The translations under genes and the position numbers were made by a program. Of a stretch of 64,000 nucleotides of DNA, positions 47,250 through 57,239 are shown piece by piece. The notes beneath the pieces are model-generated. The model did no database searches and was not told the DNA's origin. It saw only the letters and a list, made by a program, of their open reading frames with translations. Source of the DNA: Seriola aureovittata (taxonomy: Eukaryota; Chordata; Actinopteri; Carangiformes; Carangidae). The stretch lies in contig NC_079376.1 of NCBI RefSeq assembly GCF_021018895.1, positions 26,479,501 through 26,543,500 on the forward strand, read 5' to 3'. Position 1 is the stretch's first letter; each line of letters starts with the position of its first letter.

Positions 47250-49263
47250 GAACTAGAAAATTCCAGGGAAATTTTGAGTGCCACGGGGGCTACTGCAGGG
47301 ATGAGTACATGATTTATTTCCAGTGTTCAAAAGTCACCCTGATCATATTCTGGTTTTGAGAAATGTCTTGATATAAAAGACTCTGATATAAAACAATGTC
47401 ACATCCCTCCATCATGTATTATGTGGGAAATATCTCATATTCTGTGTTGTTTTTTTTAATAAAACAAGAGGCAACATGTCTTCAAACGGGCATTTAAAGG
47501 GTTAAAATCCTGAAAACTAATAAACATTTGATAGGTTTGAGCAGAACTGAAGTGGTTTAAGAGATGTATGCAAAAAAAGCAGAAAAAAATATTGATATAT
47601 GATGATTTTATAGCATTTTGTTTGTGTGTCCTTTTTTGGACACGAGGAACCCCAGAGGGTACAAAATGTGTTACCAGTGTATAATAGACCTGTAACAGTA
47701 ACTGACATTAGATTTTAAAAATATGTCAAAAAAGACACTTTCTTGCAGAAATCCATACCTTCAGCTGTAACACAGCCAAAATGATCAGCAAATCAAAAAA
47801 GAAAAGTGAAGAAAATATCCAAAAAAGGTCAGGGGGACCCCTGAGGGTTAATAAATCCCTTGAACCGCTATTTAAATTATCACTATTATGTTTTTTTCTG
47901 TGCTAAATTTAACATTACTGGGGAGGAGAGCAACGCGACTAGAAGTGACAGCGAGAGAGGGCTAGTAGCTTCTCCTCTCCTCTGTCTCAGCGGAGACCGT
48001 CACAACTTCATTCACTCTTTTAACAAAACAAAAAAAAAAGCAACGAAGGAAGCAGTAAATGGACTTACATATTTAAGACCTAACTAAATGTAATTTAAGA
48101 CCTAACATGCAGCTAATCTAAAGCTAGCGGAGCTTGGAGAGTTGGTTATCTGGTTGCTAGGCGCACGCACACAGGTCAGGAGCTGCCGTTGCCATGTTAA
48201 TGTGAAAATCTGCCCAGAATTTGGCTTCTACGTGGCTTCAAACAATTGCAAATTATGAGAAAACCGTTACTTCTTTTCAAAAACCGAAAAGACCGTAACA
48301 GACACTGAAGCCAGAAGTTTCTTACAGTCTCTATTTTATTCAGATATTCCTTAAAATGAGTGAGTAAGCTCAGTGCGAAGACAGAGTGAGATTCTTTTGA
48401 AAAAAAAAGACGATTACATTAGGTGTCAATGAGAGTGAGACAGGTATTGCTGCCGGACTCGGCACCCCCGTTTAAATTTTGTGCAGACCCTGCCTGTCAA
48501 AGTTACATTTTATGAATCCCAACAACTATGTCTACATTTTCAGAAAGAATTATTTGTATCCTTTTTACGGTTTGGCCGCGAGCTCGAGTTAAAAATAAAA
48601 ATAAAGGTTATTTTTTACTGCTTCACGCACTGTAGCCAACTGACGCTTTCACTCTAACTTTGAAGAAAAAGTGATTTGCACTCCTCCTTTGAGTGCTCAC
48701 AGTTTGAAAAGTTTACATGTTATGTAAAAACAGTTCCTGTCTTTTTGAGAGAGCAGAAGTTTTCCTCCGTTTTATAGTTTGAATCACATTTCTACGTGCA
48801 GGTATGAGAGAGCTGGGTGACTCAGAAAAAAGGTGCAATTTTGTAGAAAAAAGGTGGGTTTCTAAAGAAAATTCCAATGCATTCCTAATGCATTATTTAT
48901 TCCCAGATTTTTGGGAATAACTTTGGGAAAAATTGGAATTTTAACACCAAAAGTCATAGCACGTCTTTCGGGATCAAGACACACGTTTTGATGTATATAT
49001 TACTGGGGTTTTCTCAAAGCTGCGGGACGAGTTACGTGCCAAAATTTGGCGGAAGAATAATAAACCCGAAACAGAATATTAATAGATGCTCCGCCCTGAG
49101 GCACTCCTCTCAGCTATTCTAGCTGTAGAGGAGTGCCTCGGAGCTGAGCACCCATGGCACTAATAATCCTGAGGAATATTAATAGATGCTCCGCCCTCCT
49201 CTCAGCTATTCTAGCTGTAGAGGAGTGCCTCGGAGCTGAGCACCCATGGCACTAATAATCCTG
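47250..49263 (+). mobile_element. Repeat family B, copy 1 (about 2.0 kb)
   Basis: Nearly identical along its length to 51797-53710. The left end contains AGTGCCACGGGGGCTACT. The reverse complement of the right end contains TTAGTGCCATGGGTGCTC, so the termini form a short imperfect inverted repeat around AGTGCCACGGG. No transposase is recognisable. A 75-codon ORF (47860-48087, starting MNRYLNYHYY) is open in both copies. A strong hairpin lies near the right end (49098-49139). The last ~95 bp are tandemly duplicated here (49074-49173 and 49174-49263). It is probably a non-autonomous DNA element. The class is not known to me. Confidence 0.7.
49098..49139. other. Perfect hairpin at the right end of family B
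   Basis: GAGGCACTCCTCT pairs with AGAGGAGTGCCTC. Inside these, CAGCTA pairs with TAGCTG around a TTC loop, leaving one bulged T: a 19-bp stem. A partial second copy lies at 49196-49232. Equivalent hairpins are at 39913-39954 and 53649-53685. Confidence 0.9.
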
Positions 49264-49757
49264 CCCATCGTGCTGTATGGTAGTGAATATGGGGTCCACT
49301 CAGTCATCATAACTTTAAGTGATGGGATAAACACCCAACGCGATCTCCACATGCAGAATTCTGCAGATACATTTTAAACATACAAAGAAAAAAAAAGAAA
49401 AAAATACCTATTGAGCACAATTAGGCAGATGCCCAATGACACAATAATACTGCTTTCCAAGATTAAACCAAGTTATAACACAATGTAAAGAAACCTATAT
49501 GAAATACTGAAAAAAGAAGAAACTGAAAGCCATTAGATAAGAGAATAGACAGAGATTATGAATTGGCAGAATATCTGTTAACTGTCAGAAACAGAAAGCA
49601 GAGGCGGATCCTTACCAGGTCCAGGCTCAGTGACCACAAACTGACAACCCAACAAGGGACACACAAAAAATCATGGCAACCAAAAGAATACAGAACATGT
49701 GATCACTGTTCAACAGAGGAGGTGGAGACATACAGTAGATCCACTTCCTCTTAAAAT
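49261..49757 (+). mobile_element. LINE ORF2 C-terminal fragment (clade not assigned)
   Basis: Frames in order: 'LPIVLYGSE' (about 49263), then frameshifted pieces, then an intact stretch with 'RKQRRILTRSRLSDHKL' and 'KKSWQPKEYRTCDHCSTEEVE' (49600-49733). The 'LYGSE' motif followed by 'LR-SDH-L' and a C-x2-C ('CDHC') near the C terminus is typical of the region after the reverse transcriptase in several fish LINEs. The rest is absent. Its start coincides with the right end of family B copy 1, so B may have inserted at this point or joined it by deletion. Confidence 0.6.
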
Positions 49758-50299
49758 GTATCTCATTCAATAAAATAAGGAACATTTACTTTAACCAATT
49801 CAATTCTGTAATTCACAATTTCAATTAGCTGATGACATCTCAATATTAAACACACTCAGAAGAAGAAGACAAGGCAGATCCATCTGATCTGTCAGTAGTA
49901 GATCACTTGGGTGGAAATATTGGGTCATGACCCACCTGTAACTATATGCACTCAGTATAAACACTTTTTACACACACAACAGAGGATGTTGGAGCCTATA
50001 AGTGAACCATCAAAAGTCTGTATTGGTTTATTGTGACATGTTATTGTACTACCTGGATGATATGTCCAGACATACTGTGGCTCACTTTGCTGAGCACAGT
50101 CTGGAGCTTGGCTTGGATATAAAAAGCTTGCAGACAACACTGTATTACAGCCTTGTTCTAACACCAGGCTACCAGAATGGGCTTTCTACACTTTTCACCT
50201 ATGCAAAGAAGACCAAGATTTCTACTGTGGCAATTCAGACAACATATTCAATAAGTCAATACATAGTCAATAACATAGTATAGTACATATACATAGTCA
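49758..50299. other. No gene seen
   Basis: AT-rich; overlapping frames of 70-93 codons on both strands at 49952-50283 have no domain or splice support. Confidence 0.4.
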
Positions 50300-51112
50300 A
50301 TAACCCATAATGACAAACTGAGAACATATTTTTAGAATTTTTTCCAAACTATTAATAATCAAAAACTGAAATATCAAATTTTTCGAATTTACAAAATTAC
50401 TATTGAGTACTTTGTAGAATCCTCTTTGGCAGCAGTTACAGCCTGAAGTCTTCTTGGGTAAGTCTCTACAAGCTTTGTGCGTCAGGTCTCGCCACAGATG
50501 TTCTAAGGGGTTTAAGTCTGGGCTTTGGCTGGGACACTCATGGATAGTCACACACTTGTCCTGAAACATGTTTTTGTGGCTATGTGCTTTGGGTCACTGT
50601 TGTCCTGAAAGGTCACAGCATATCTTAGGTCAACATCCTTCCCTCAATTCTGACCAGTCTCCCTGTCCCTGTCACTGAGAAGCATCCCCATGGTATGATG
50701 CTGCCACCACCATGCTTCACCGTAGGCAGAGTATTAGCCTGGTGTTCACTATAAATGGTGTTTGTAATTCTGAGTTCAGTTTGTGTCTCATCAGACCAGA
50801 TAATCATTTCTCTTTTAGTCTTTTAGCAGCTGTCACGTGCCTTTTATTCCATCAAGCCACTTTACCATGACAGCCTGATTGATGGAGAGCTGCTGACATG
50901 GTCCTTATGACAGGTTCTTCCATCTCCTCAGAGGAACTCTGTAGCTTTATTAGAGTGACCACTAGGTTCTTGGTCACCTCCCTCACCAAAGGCCCAAATG
51001 GCCATCTCTCGGAAGAGTCCTTGTAGTTCCTGGTGCTCCTGGGAACACCCAGTTTTTTAGAACTGGTTTTATACACTTGCCCTGGTCTATTCCTCACCTC
51101 AGGAGCCTTGTT
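50300..51112 (-). pseudogene. Tc1-like transposase pseudogene (DDE family) with flanking element sequence
   Basis: Minus-strand pieces in protein order: 'PLVREVTKNLVVTL' with 'LQSSSEEMEEP' and 'SAALHQSGCHGKVA' (50855-51000), 'WSDETQTEL' (about 50770-50800, first catalytic Asp), '[16 protein letters not shown]' and '[10 protein letters not shown]' (about 50640-50730). Next comes a frameshifted 'DPKH' region (about 50590), then 'CPSQSPDLNPLEHLWRDL' (about 50485-50540, third acidic residue). A deletion removes the stretch before a final 'YPRRLQAVTAAK' piece (about 50420-50460). The left flank at 50300-50400 ('CCATAATGACAAACTGAGAA') fits this element's non-coding end. Several stops, frameshifts and deletions; the full family protein is about 340 residues. 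Inactive. Confidence 0.88.
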
Positions 51113-51796
51113 TTAATCTGTACAATCATGGCTCACATAGTAAATTCAGTTTATTGTACATTTCCACAGCACGCACTTCATATTTGTCATATGTGATAGA
51201 TGGTAGACTATAATGTAGGCTAATGGCTCTTTAATATATTTAATATATTAAAGTTATTAGTTATATTGAATTCAATTTTCTTGTTTCCTCTGTGACAGAT
51301 GGCAACTGGAGGAACCAAAGTGCTGATGGAATTGAACTTTCTTTTGGAGGGTTTGGGAGGGTGACATTGGCTGATTAATCGTCTATCGTCCTTTTTCCTG
51401 CTCCAAACTATCATTATTATATCAGCCTTTAAGAAATCCACTATTCGAGGTACACCTCTAGTGAAAATCACATCATTACAGTTTGTTCAAAAATATTACT
51501 TTTATTAAAAAAATAACGTAGATAATAGCCTGCTACATCAGCTGTCCTGAGTTACAACAGTCTGTTCTGACTTCTGGTGTCCCCAGACTCCAGACCATCT
51601 GAATTCAACAGCTGTATCTGCAAGCAGGATGGACTGAAAAATGATTCCTCACACTGATCTCTCTCAAATATCAAATTAATACCATAAATACCATTATATC
51701 CCAGAGAACAACAGAGAAATTCTATAGGTGCAGTAGCTAGGGCTAGCTAGCTGTCTGCAGATATCAGACTGATCCAGTTGAGAAACAGTAGCAGAT
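51113..51796. other. No gene seen
   Basis: Unique AT-rich sequence between the Tc1-like remnant and family B copy 2. Confidence 0.4.
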
Positions 51797-53710
51797 GAAC
51801 TAGAAAATTCCAGGGAAATTTTGAGTGCCACGGGGGCTACTGCAGGGATGAGTACATGATTTATTTCCAGTGTTCAAAAGTCACCCTGATCATATTCTGG
51901 TTTTGAGAAATGTCTTGATATAAAAGACTCTGATATTAAACAATGTCACATCCCTCCATCATGTATTATGTGGGAAATATCTCATATTCTGTGTTGTTTT
52001 AAAACAAGAGGCAACATGTCTTCAAACTGGCATTTAAAGGGTTAAAATCCCGAAAACTAATAAACATTTGGTAGGTTTGACTAGAACTGAATTGGTTTAA
52101 GAGATTTATGCAAAAAAAGCAGAAAAAAATATTGATATATGATGATTTTATAGCATTTTCTTTGTGTGTCCTTTTTTGGACGCGAGGAACCCCAGAGGGT
52201 ACAAAATGTGTTACCAGTGTATAATAGACCTGTAACAGTAACTGACATTAGATTTTAAAAATATGTAAAAAAAAGACACTTTCTTGCAGAAATCCATACC
52301 TTCAGCTGTAACACAGCCAAAATGATCAGCAAATCAAAAAAGAAAAGTGAAGAAAATGTCCAAAAAAGGACAGAGGGACCCCTGAGGGTTAATAAATCCC
52401 ATGAACCGCTATTTAAATTACCACTATTATGTTTTTTTCTGTGCTAAATTTAACATTACTGGGGAGGAGAGCAACGCGACTAGAAGTGACAGCGAGAGAG
52501 GGCTAGTAGCTTCTCCTCTCCTCTGTCTCAGCGGAGACCGTCACAACTTCATTCACTCTTTTAACAAAACAAAACAAAAAGCAACGAAGGAAGCAGTAAA
52601 TGGACTTACATATTTAAGACCTAACTAAATGTAATTTAAGACCTAACATGCGGCTAATGTAAAGCTAGCGGAGCTTGGAGAGTTGGTTATCTGGTTGCTA
52701 GGCGCACGCACGCACGCACACAGGTCAGGAGTTGCCGTTGCCATGGCAATGTGAAAATCTGCCCAGAATTTGGCTTCTACATGGCTTCAAACAACTGCAA
52801 ATTATGAGAAAACCGTTACTTCATTTCATAAACCGAAAAGACCGTGCCAGACACTGAAGCCAGAAGTTTCTACAGTCTCTATTTTATTCAGATATTCCTT
52901 AAAATGAGTGCGTAAGCTCAGTGCGAAGACAGAGAGAGATTCTTTTGAAAAAAAAAGACGATTACATTAGGTGTCAATGAGAGTGAGACAGGTATTGCTG
53001 CCGGACTCGGCACCCCCGTTTAAATTTTGTGCAGACCCTGCCTGTCAAAGTTACATTTTATGAATCCCAACAACTATGTCTACATTTTCAGAAAAAAATA
53101 TTTGTCTCCTTTTTACGGTTTGGCTGCGAGCTCGAGTTAAAAATAAAAATAAAGGTTATTTTTTACTGCTTCACGCACTGTAGCCAACTGACGCTTTCAC
53201 TCTAACTTTGAAGAAAAAGTGATTTGCACTCCTCCTTTGAGTGCTCACTGTTTGAAAAGTTTACATGTTATGTAAAAACAGTTCCTGTCTTTTTGAGAGA
53301 GCAGAAGTTTTCCTCCGTTTTATAGTTTGAATCACATTTCTACGTGCAGGTATGAGAGAGCTGGGTGACTCAGAAAAAAGGTGCAATTTTGTAGAAAAAA
53401 GGTGGGTTTCTAAAGAAAATTCCAATGCATTTCTAATGCATTATTTATTCCCAGTTTTTTGGGAATAACTTTGGGAAAAATTGGAATTTTAACACCAAAA
53501 GTCATAGCACCCCTTGCGGGATCAAGACGCACGTTTTGATGTATATATTACCGGGGTTTTCTCAAAGCTGCGGGACGAGTTACGCGCCGAAATTTGGCGG
53601 AAGAATAATAAACCCGAAACAGAATATTAATAGATGCCTCGGGGCTCTGCACTCCTCTACAGCTAGAATAGCTGAGAGGAGTGCCTTGGAGCTGAGCACC
53701 CGTGGCACTA
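51797..53710 (+). mobile_element. Repeat family B, copy 2 (about 1.9 kb)
   Basis: Same orientation as copy 1, with only scattered substitutions and small indels (for example a four-base-unit CGCA expansion near 52705). The flanks of the two copies differ, which argues for separate insertions rather than a segmental duplication. The 75-codon ORF at 52401-52628 differs from copy 1 by a single residue. The right-end hairpin at 53649-53685 has its asymmetric centre in the opposite orientation to copy 1. The terminus TTAGTGCCACGGGTGCTC (reverse complement) is better preserved than in copy 1. Confidence 0.7.
53649..53685. other. Terminal hairpin of family B copy 2, reversed centre
   Basis: Reads GCACTCCTCTACAGCTAGAA, then TAGCTGAGAGGAGTGC. 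This is the reverse complement of the copy 1 hairpin, although both elements lie in the same direction. Stem of about 17 bp. Confidence 0.85.
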
Positions 53711-53883
53711 ATTAGTGTGAAGATATCTCTTACCTGTGCTGAAACTGACTATTATAGTAAAGTGGGTGATGGTGGCGCATAAGGATGACAGCTTTGCTAG
53801 TTGTTCAAGTCTGTAGTTATTCTTGCTAAACAAGACCAGATCAGAACCTATAGCTGCCTATAGTCCTATTCGAATTAAGCCTT

Positions 53884-54072
53884 GTGTCAGCTGGTTTCAG
53901 CCTAGTGTCATCTGATTTCAGTTAAGTCTTAGCTTATTTCAGTCTAGTATCATCTGGTTTCAGTCTACTATCAACTGGCTTTAGTCTAGTGTCAGCTGGT
54001 TTCATTCTAGAGTAAGCTGGTTTCAGTCTAGTAATTGCTGGTTTCAGTCTAGTGTCAGCTGGTTTCAGCTCT
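53884..54072. repeat. 21-bp minisatellite
   Basis: Eight to nine diverged units with consensus close to GTCAGCTGGTTTCAGTCTAGT, in register across the block. Nearby sequence shows no coding. Units differ by 2-5 bases, so the array is not recent. Confidence 0.85.
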
Positions 54073-54189
54073 TCTGTTCTCTTCTCTACTCATCTCTGTG
54101 CTCATATATACAGTATTTTTCTGTTGTCACGACAACAGAAAAAGTTTGAAACAGTGACTGAAACATGGTCCATTAAGACTACATGTTAA

Positions 54190-54446
54190 TGAGCAGTCAC
54201 TTAAAGCTGCTGCTAAAGTCCAGATTTTATAACCACGTTATCTGACAAGATCACCAAACACATCAGTTAAAGACAAAGACTGAGCTGTGATTTCAGCTGG
54301 ATTTACTGTAACATCTCTCACAGAGAGAGTTAGAAGAGACTAAATCCAATCAAGCAAAAAAAAAAGGATGCTTCAAAGAAGTTTTCGTAATAATAATTTT
54401 AAAAAATCAAGATCTGATATTTTTGGCCATATCATCCAACCCTAGA
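54190..54446. mobile_element. hAT-like terminus region (shared with 30215-30430)
   Basis: The block ends 'AAATCAAGATCTGATATTTT', 'TGGCCATATCATCCAACCCTAG'. Its reverse complement, CTAGGGTTGGATGATATGGC, is a recognisable teleost hAT-type end (CAGGGTTGGGCGATATGGCC-type). Its inner part matches 30215-30430. No transposase is present and the opposite end was not located. Confidence 0.5.
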
Positions 54447-54816
54447 CAAAAATTTACTAGCCTTGTTAAACCACAAACTGTCTATATTTTGGACTAATTA
54501 CTCTGCTTTCAATGTGTAAAAAAGAAACATTCATTAGAAAATAAATATTCCTGCATGAGAAAGAAGGGCAGCAAAAAGCCACAGCTCTAAAAGCACTCGG
54601 CATTTGCTGCATGTGATTGCATGAACACTAATGGAATGCATCATCAGTTGTTAGAAACAGGACAAAAAAATTATCAATGCCTAAGAGAGCGGTTAGAGAG
54701 GACAAAGAGAAGAGAGGGAGCAGCAAAGGGCAGAAGAGAGGAGATGTCAGAAGAAAGACAAAGCAAAGCAGATGAGTGGTTGTGGCAACAGTAATGTCTC
54801 CAAATGTCTTCACAAC
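54447..54816. other. No gene seen
   Basis: AT-rich then purine-rich sequence (about 54680-54775, AGAG/GGAG runs). Confidence 0.4.
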
Positions 54817-54851
54817 TGTGTGTGTGTGTGTGTGTGTGTGTTTGTGTGTAG

Positions 54852-54902
<51 letters not shown>

Positions 54903-54909
54903 TGTGTAG

Positions 54910-54972
<63 letters not shown>

Positions 54973-54979
54973 TGTGTAG

Positions 54980-55023
<44 letters not shown>

Positions 55024-55027
55024 GTGT
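54817..55027. repeat. Compound (GT)n array with higher-order structure
   Basis: About 210 bp of GT repeats in which the interruption TTTGTGTGTAGGTGTGCGTG occurs three times, starting at 54841, 54899 and 54969. Spacings are 58 and 70 bp, so the array grew by duplicating a larger unit. Confidence 0.95.
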
Positions 55028-56455
55028 AACAGGGGATATAAAAATGACAGAAAGATGGCCTACATTGATGGGGTGCTTTCATCTCAGCTAAAGTGGGAGA
55101 CAGACTGAGGGAGAAGAAAACCCTTTCACACACTCTCACATCAGAATATTATTATGCTGATGAATGCATAAAATACACAATCTTAATTCCCTCAATAGTA
55201 TAATAATCCAGCTTCTTTGCAAAGACATTATATTTTTCTCCTCTGAAGCCACCTTCTACAGGTTTTTGTCCTGGTAAAGTTAGTTTTTATCACACTGGGG
55301 GCATGTCTAGTTCACCAAAGCAACGCAGCTCAGTGAACACATGAAACATTAGCTAACTCAGGCATGAACTTTTGAAAATGATTGGACTGAATGTCAATAA
55401 TAATATAAAATAACATTAGCCTCAGATATCTCGCTTACTTATTAAGATCCACATGCTGTTATATTTAGTGTGTGATATGATGTAATGATATTGAAGGAGA
55501 CAGAGCTCAGCTCATGCAGGGTGCAGTTTATTAGTTACAGGGTAACTCACAAGCCACTCATATTTACCTACTGACATTCAGACCAAATGACAACACAGAA
55601 TTGTTTGATCATGTGTGTTTTTAATCTGTTGCAAAAAAAAAAAAACGTTTTTCATCTGAGATTTCTGGATTAAGCTTTGGTCAGGTTTAGGCACAGACTT
55701 GGTGAGGGTTTGGGAAACATGGTGGTTAATGTTAATATTATCATTGTGCTATGGTTTGGGATGATTAAAATAATAACCACTTGGCTAAGGTTAGGGAATG
55801 GTTGTGGTCATAATTAAAGGAAGACAACCTCATTCTGCAATGTTTTGGCTCTATTGAACGTTAACATAACTAGTTTGTGAAGTTACTGATGCTGTTGCTT
55901 TTTCTTGGAAGGAGTTCTTTAAGGAGTCACGGTCTCTTCCTGCTCATTTGCACCAAAAATCACAGATAAAACAAAGAAAAAAAAGACTGCAAACTATACA
56001 AGGACTTCTCAGAAAACTGCTGCTGATATTCACAACCAATCACAACAAAACTCAGTGTGATCTTGAATGCACTGAATAATCATAAAATTCTCTCGGTCTT
56101 GTATTTCAAAAATTAAAATAAAATAAAATGTATTTTGAGAGAAAAACATTTTCATGCTTAATGTGCAGGCCAGTTCATCATTTTTGACACATGGGTCCTA
56201 CATCTTCATAAACTAAATAAGCACAAATAACAAATTGTCCTCACTGTCAATACAGAGTGAGGTGATGAAGAGAGACACCTTGAGGAAAATGGGGAGGAGC
56301 TCAGAAGATGACAATAAAGAACAGTAAGCAATAGAGACAGAGCAGACAGGAAATTAATGAAAAAGTCAAATCACTGAGCCGTGAGGAAACTGAAGGAAGC
56401 ACAAATGAAATCACAATGTCACTGTTTATCTCTTTAACTGAGACATTTAACACAT
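55028..56455. other. No gene seen
   Basis: AT-rich intergenic or intronic sequence. No supported exon or classifiable repeat. Confidence 0.4.
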
Positions 56456-56546
56456 TTCTCTTTCTGTCTGTCTCTGTCTCTCAATGTCTCTCTCTCTGTC
56501 TCGCTCTCTAGCCCTCTCTCTCTCTCTGTTTCTTTCTCTCTCTCTG
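56456..56546. repeat. (CT)n-rich microsatellite
   Basis: Imperfect CT/CTGT tract. It directly precedes the LINE 5' region and may be part of that element's leader. Confidence 0.85.
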
Positions 56547-57239
56547 AGTGGACTGACTGAGTGTGTTGAGCATGGTGTCTAGAGGCTTGTAGTTGTTTTT
56601 TTCTGTGTTTGTTTTGTAGTTGTTGATGTAGTTGTTAGTTTGTTGGTGTGTTTTGTTGAGGTTTAGTTTTTAGTTTTAGGGCTTGTTTTTTGTGTTTTTT
56701 CCGGCCAGGCTTCGTCTGGTTGGTCAGCGTCTCAGACATCATGGTAAACACTGGTGACCTCCCCAGGCTGATGGGGAAACACGGCATCAAAGTGGGTGGA
56801 GGAGGTGGCCCTTGCTGTGGGAGGGGTGATTGGCCAGGATGCAGTAAAATCGGCTGCTCGTATGAACGGTGCTGTGGTCCTCTTTGTGGAGAAGGTGGAG
56901 CAGGTGAACAGGATGGTGGAGACAGGGATCACTGTTCACTGATCAATGTTTTAGTCTGTGTTGCAGTCCAATGAGCCTCCATTCATCAGTAATGAGTTTC
57001 TGGGCAGAGAGCTGTCCAGACATGGGAAGGTGGTGTCTCCCATTAGGAACGTGCTGTCTGTAAGTCTCCTCTGCTGAAGCACGTGGTGTCTGACAGCAGG
57101 CAGCTCTATGTGATCCTCAACAACCCCTTTCATTTTAGAGTGGATGACTTTGATTATGTGCTTTTTGCCACGTCTTCTGTCATGAAATGTTTTGGTTATG
57201 GAGAAGAAAGACGTCGTTAAAGCTTGTCAAAACCGGCCC
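56547..57239 (+). mobile_element. LINE ORF1 fragment (Tx1/L1-type, gag-like, broken)
   Basis: After a T/G-rich leader and an ATG at 56742, frameshifted pieces read 'AVVLFVEKVEQVNRMVETGI' (about 56870-56930), 'NEPPFISNEFLGRELSRHGK' (about 56970-57030), 'SPLLKHVVSDRRQLY' (about 57065-57110), and 'VDDFDYVLFATSS' then 'MKCFGYGEE' (about 57135-57210). This order is that of the ORF1 protein of fish Tx1/L1-type LINEs, where an RRM-like region precedes a CCHC zinc knuckle. The second Cys of the knuckle (Cys-x2-Cys) is Tyr here and the frame is lost soon after. It is continuous with the L2-like endonuclease region that follows. Confidence 0.65.

Noticed and set aside
49098..49139. Hairpin as a microRNA precursor
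   Set aside because: The 19-bp stem is shorter than a typical pre-miRNA and occurs at every family B end, so it is better read as a transposon terminal structure.
47250..53710. Segmental duplication explaining the two family B copies
   Set aside because: Similarity stops at the element ends and the flanks differ, which fits two insertions.
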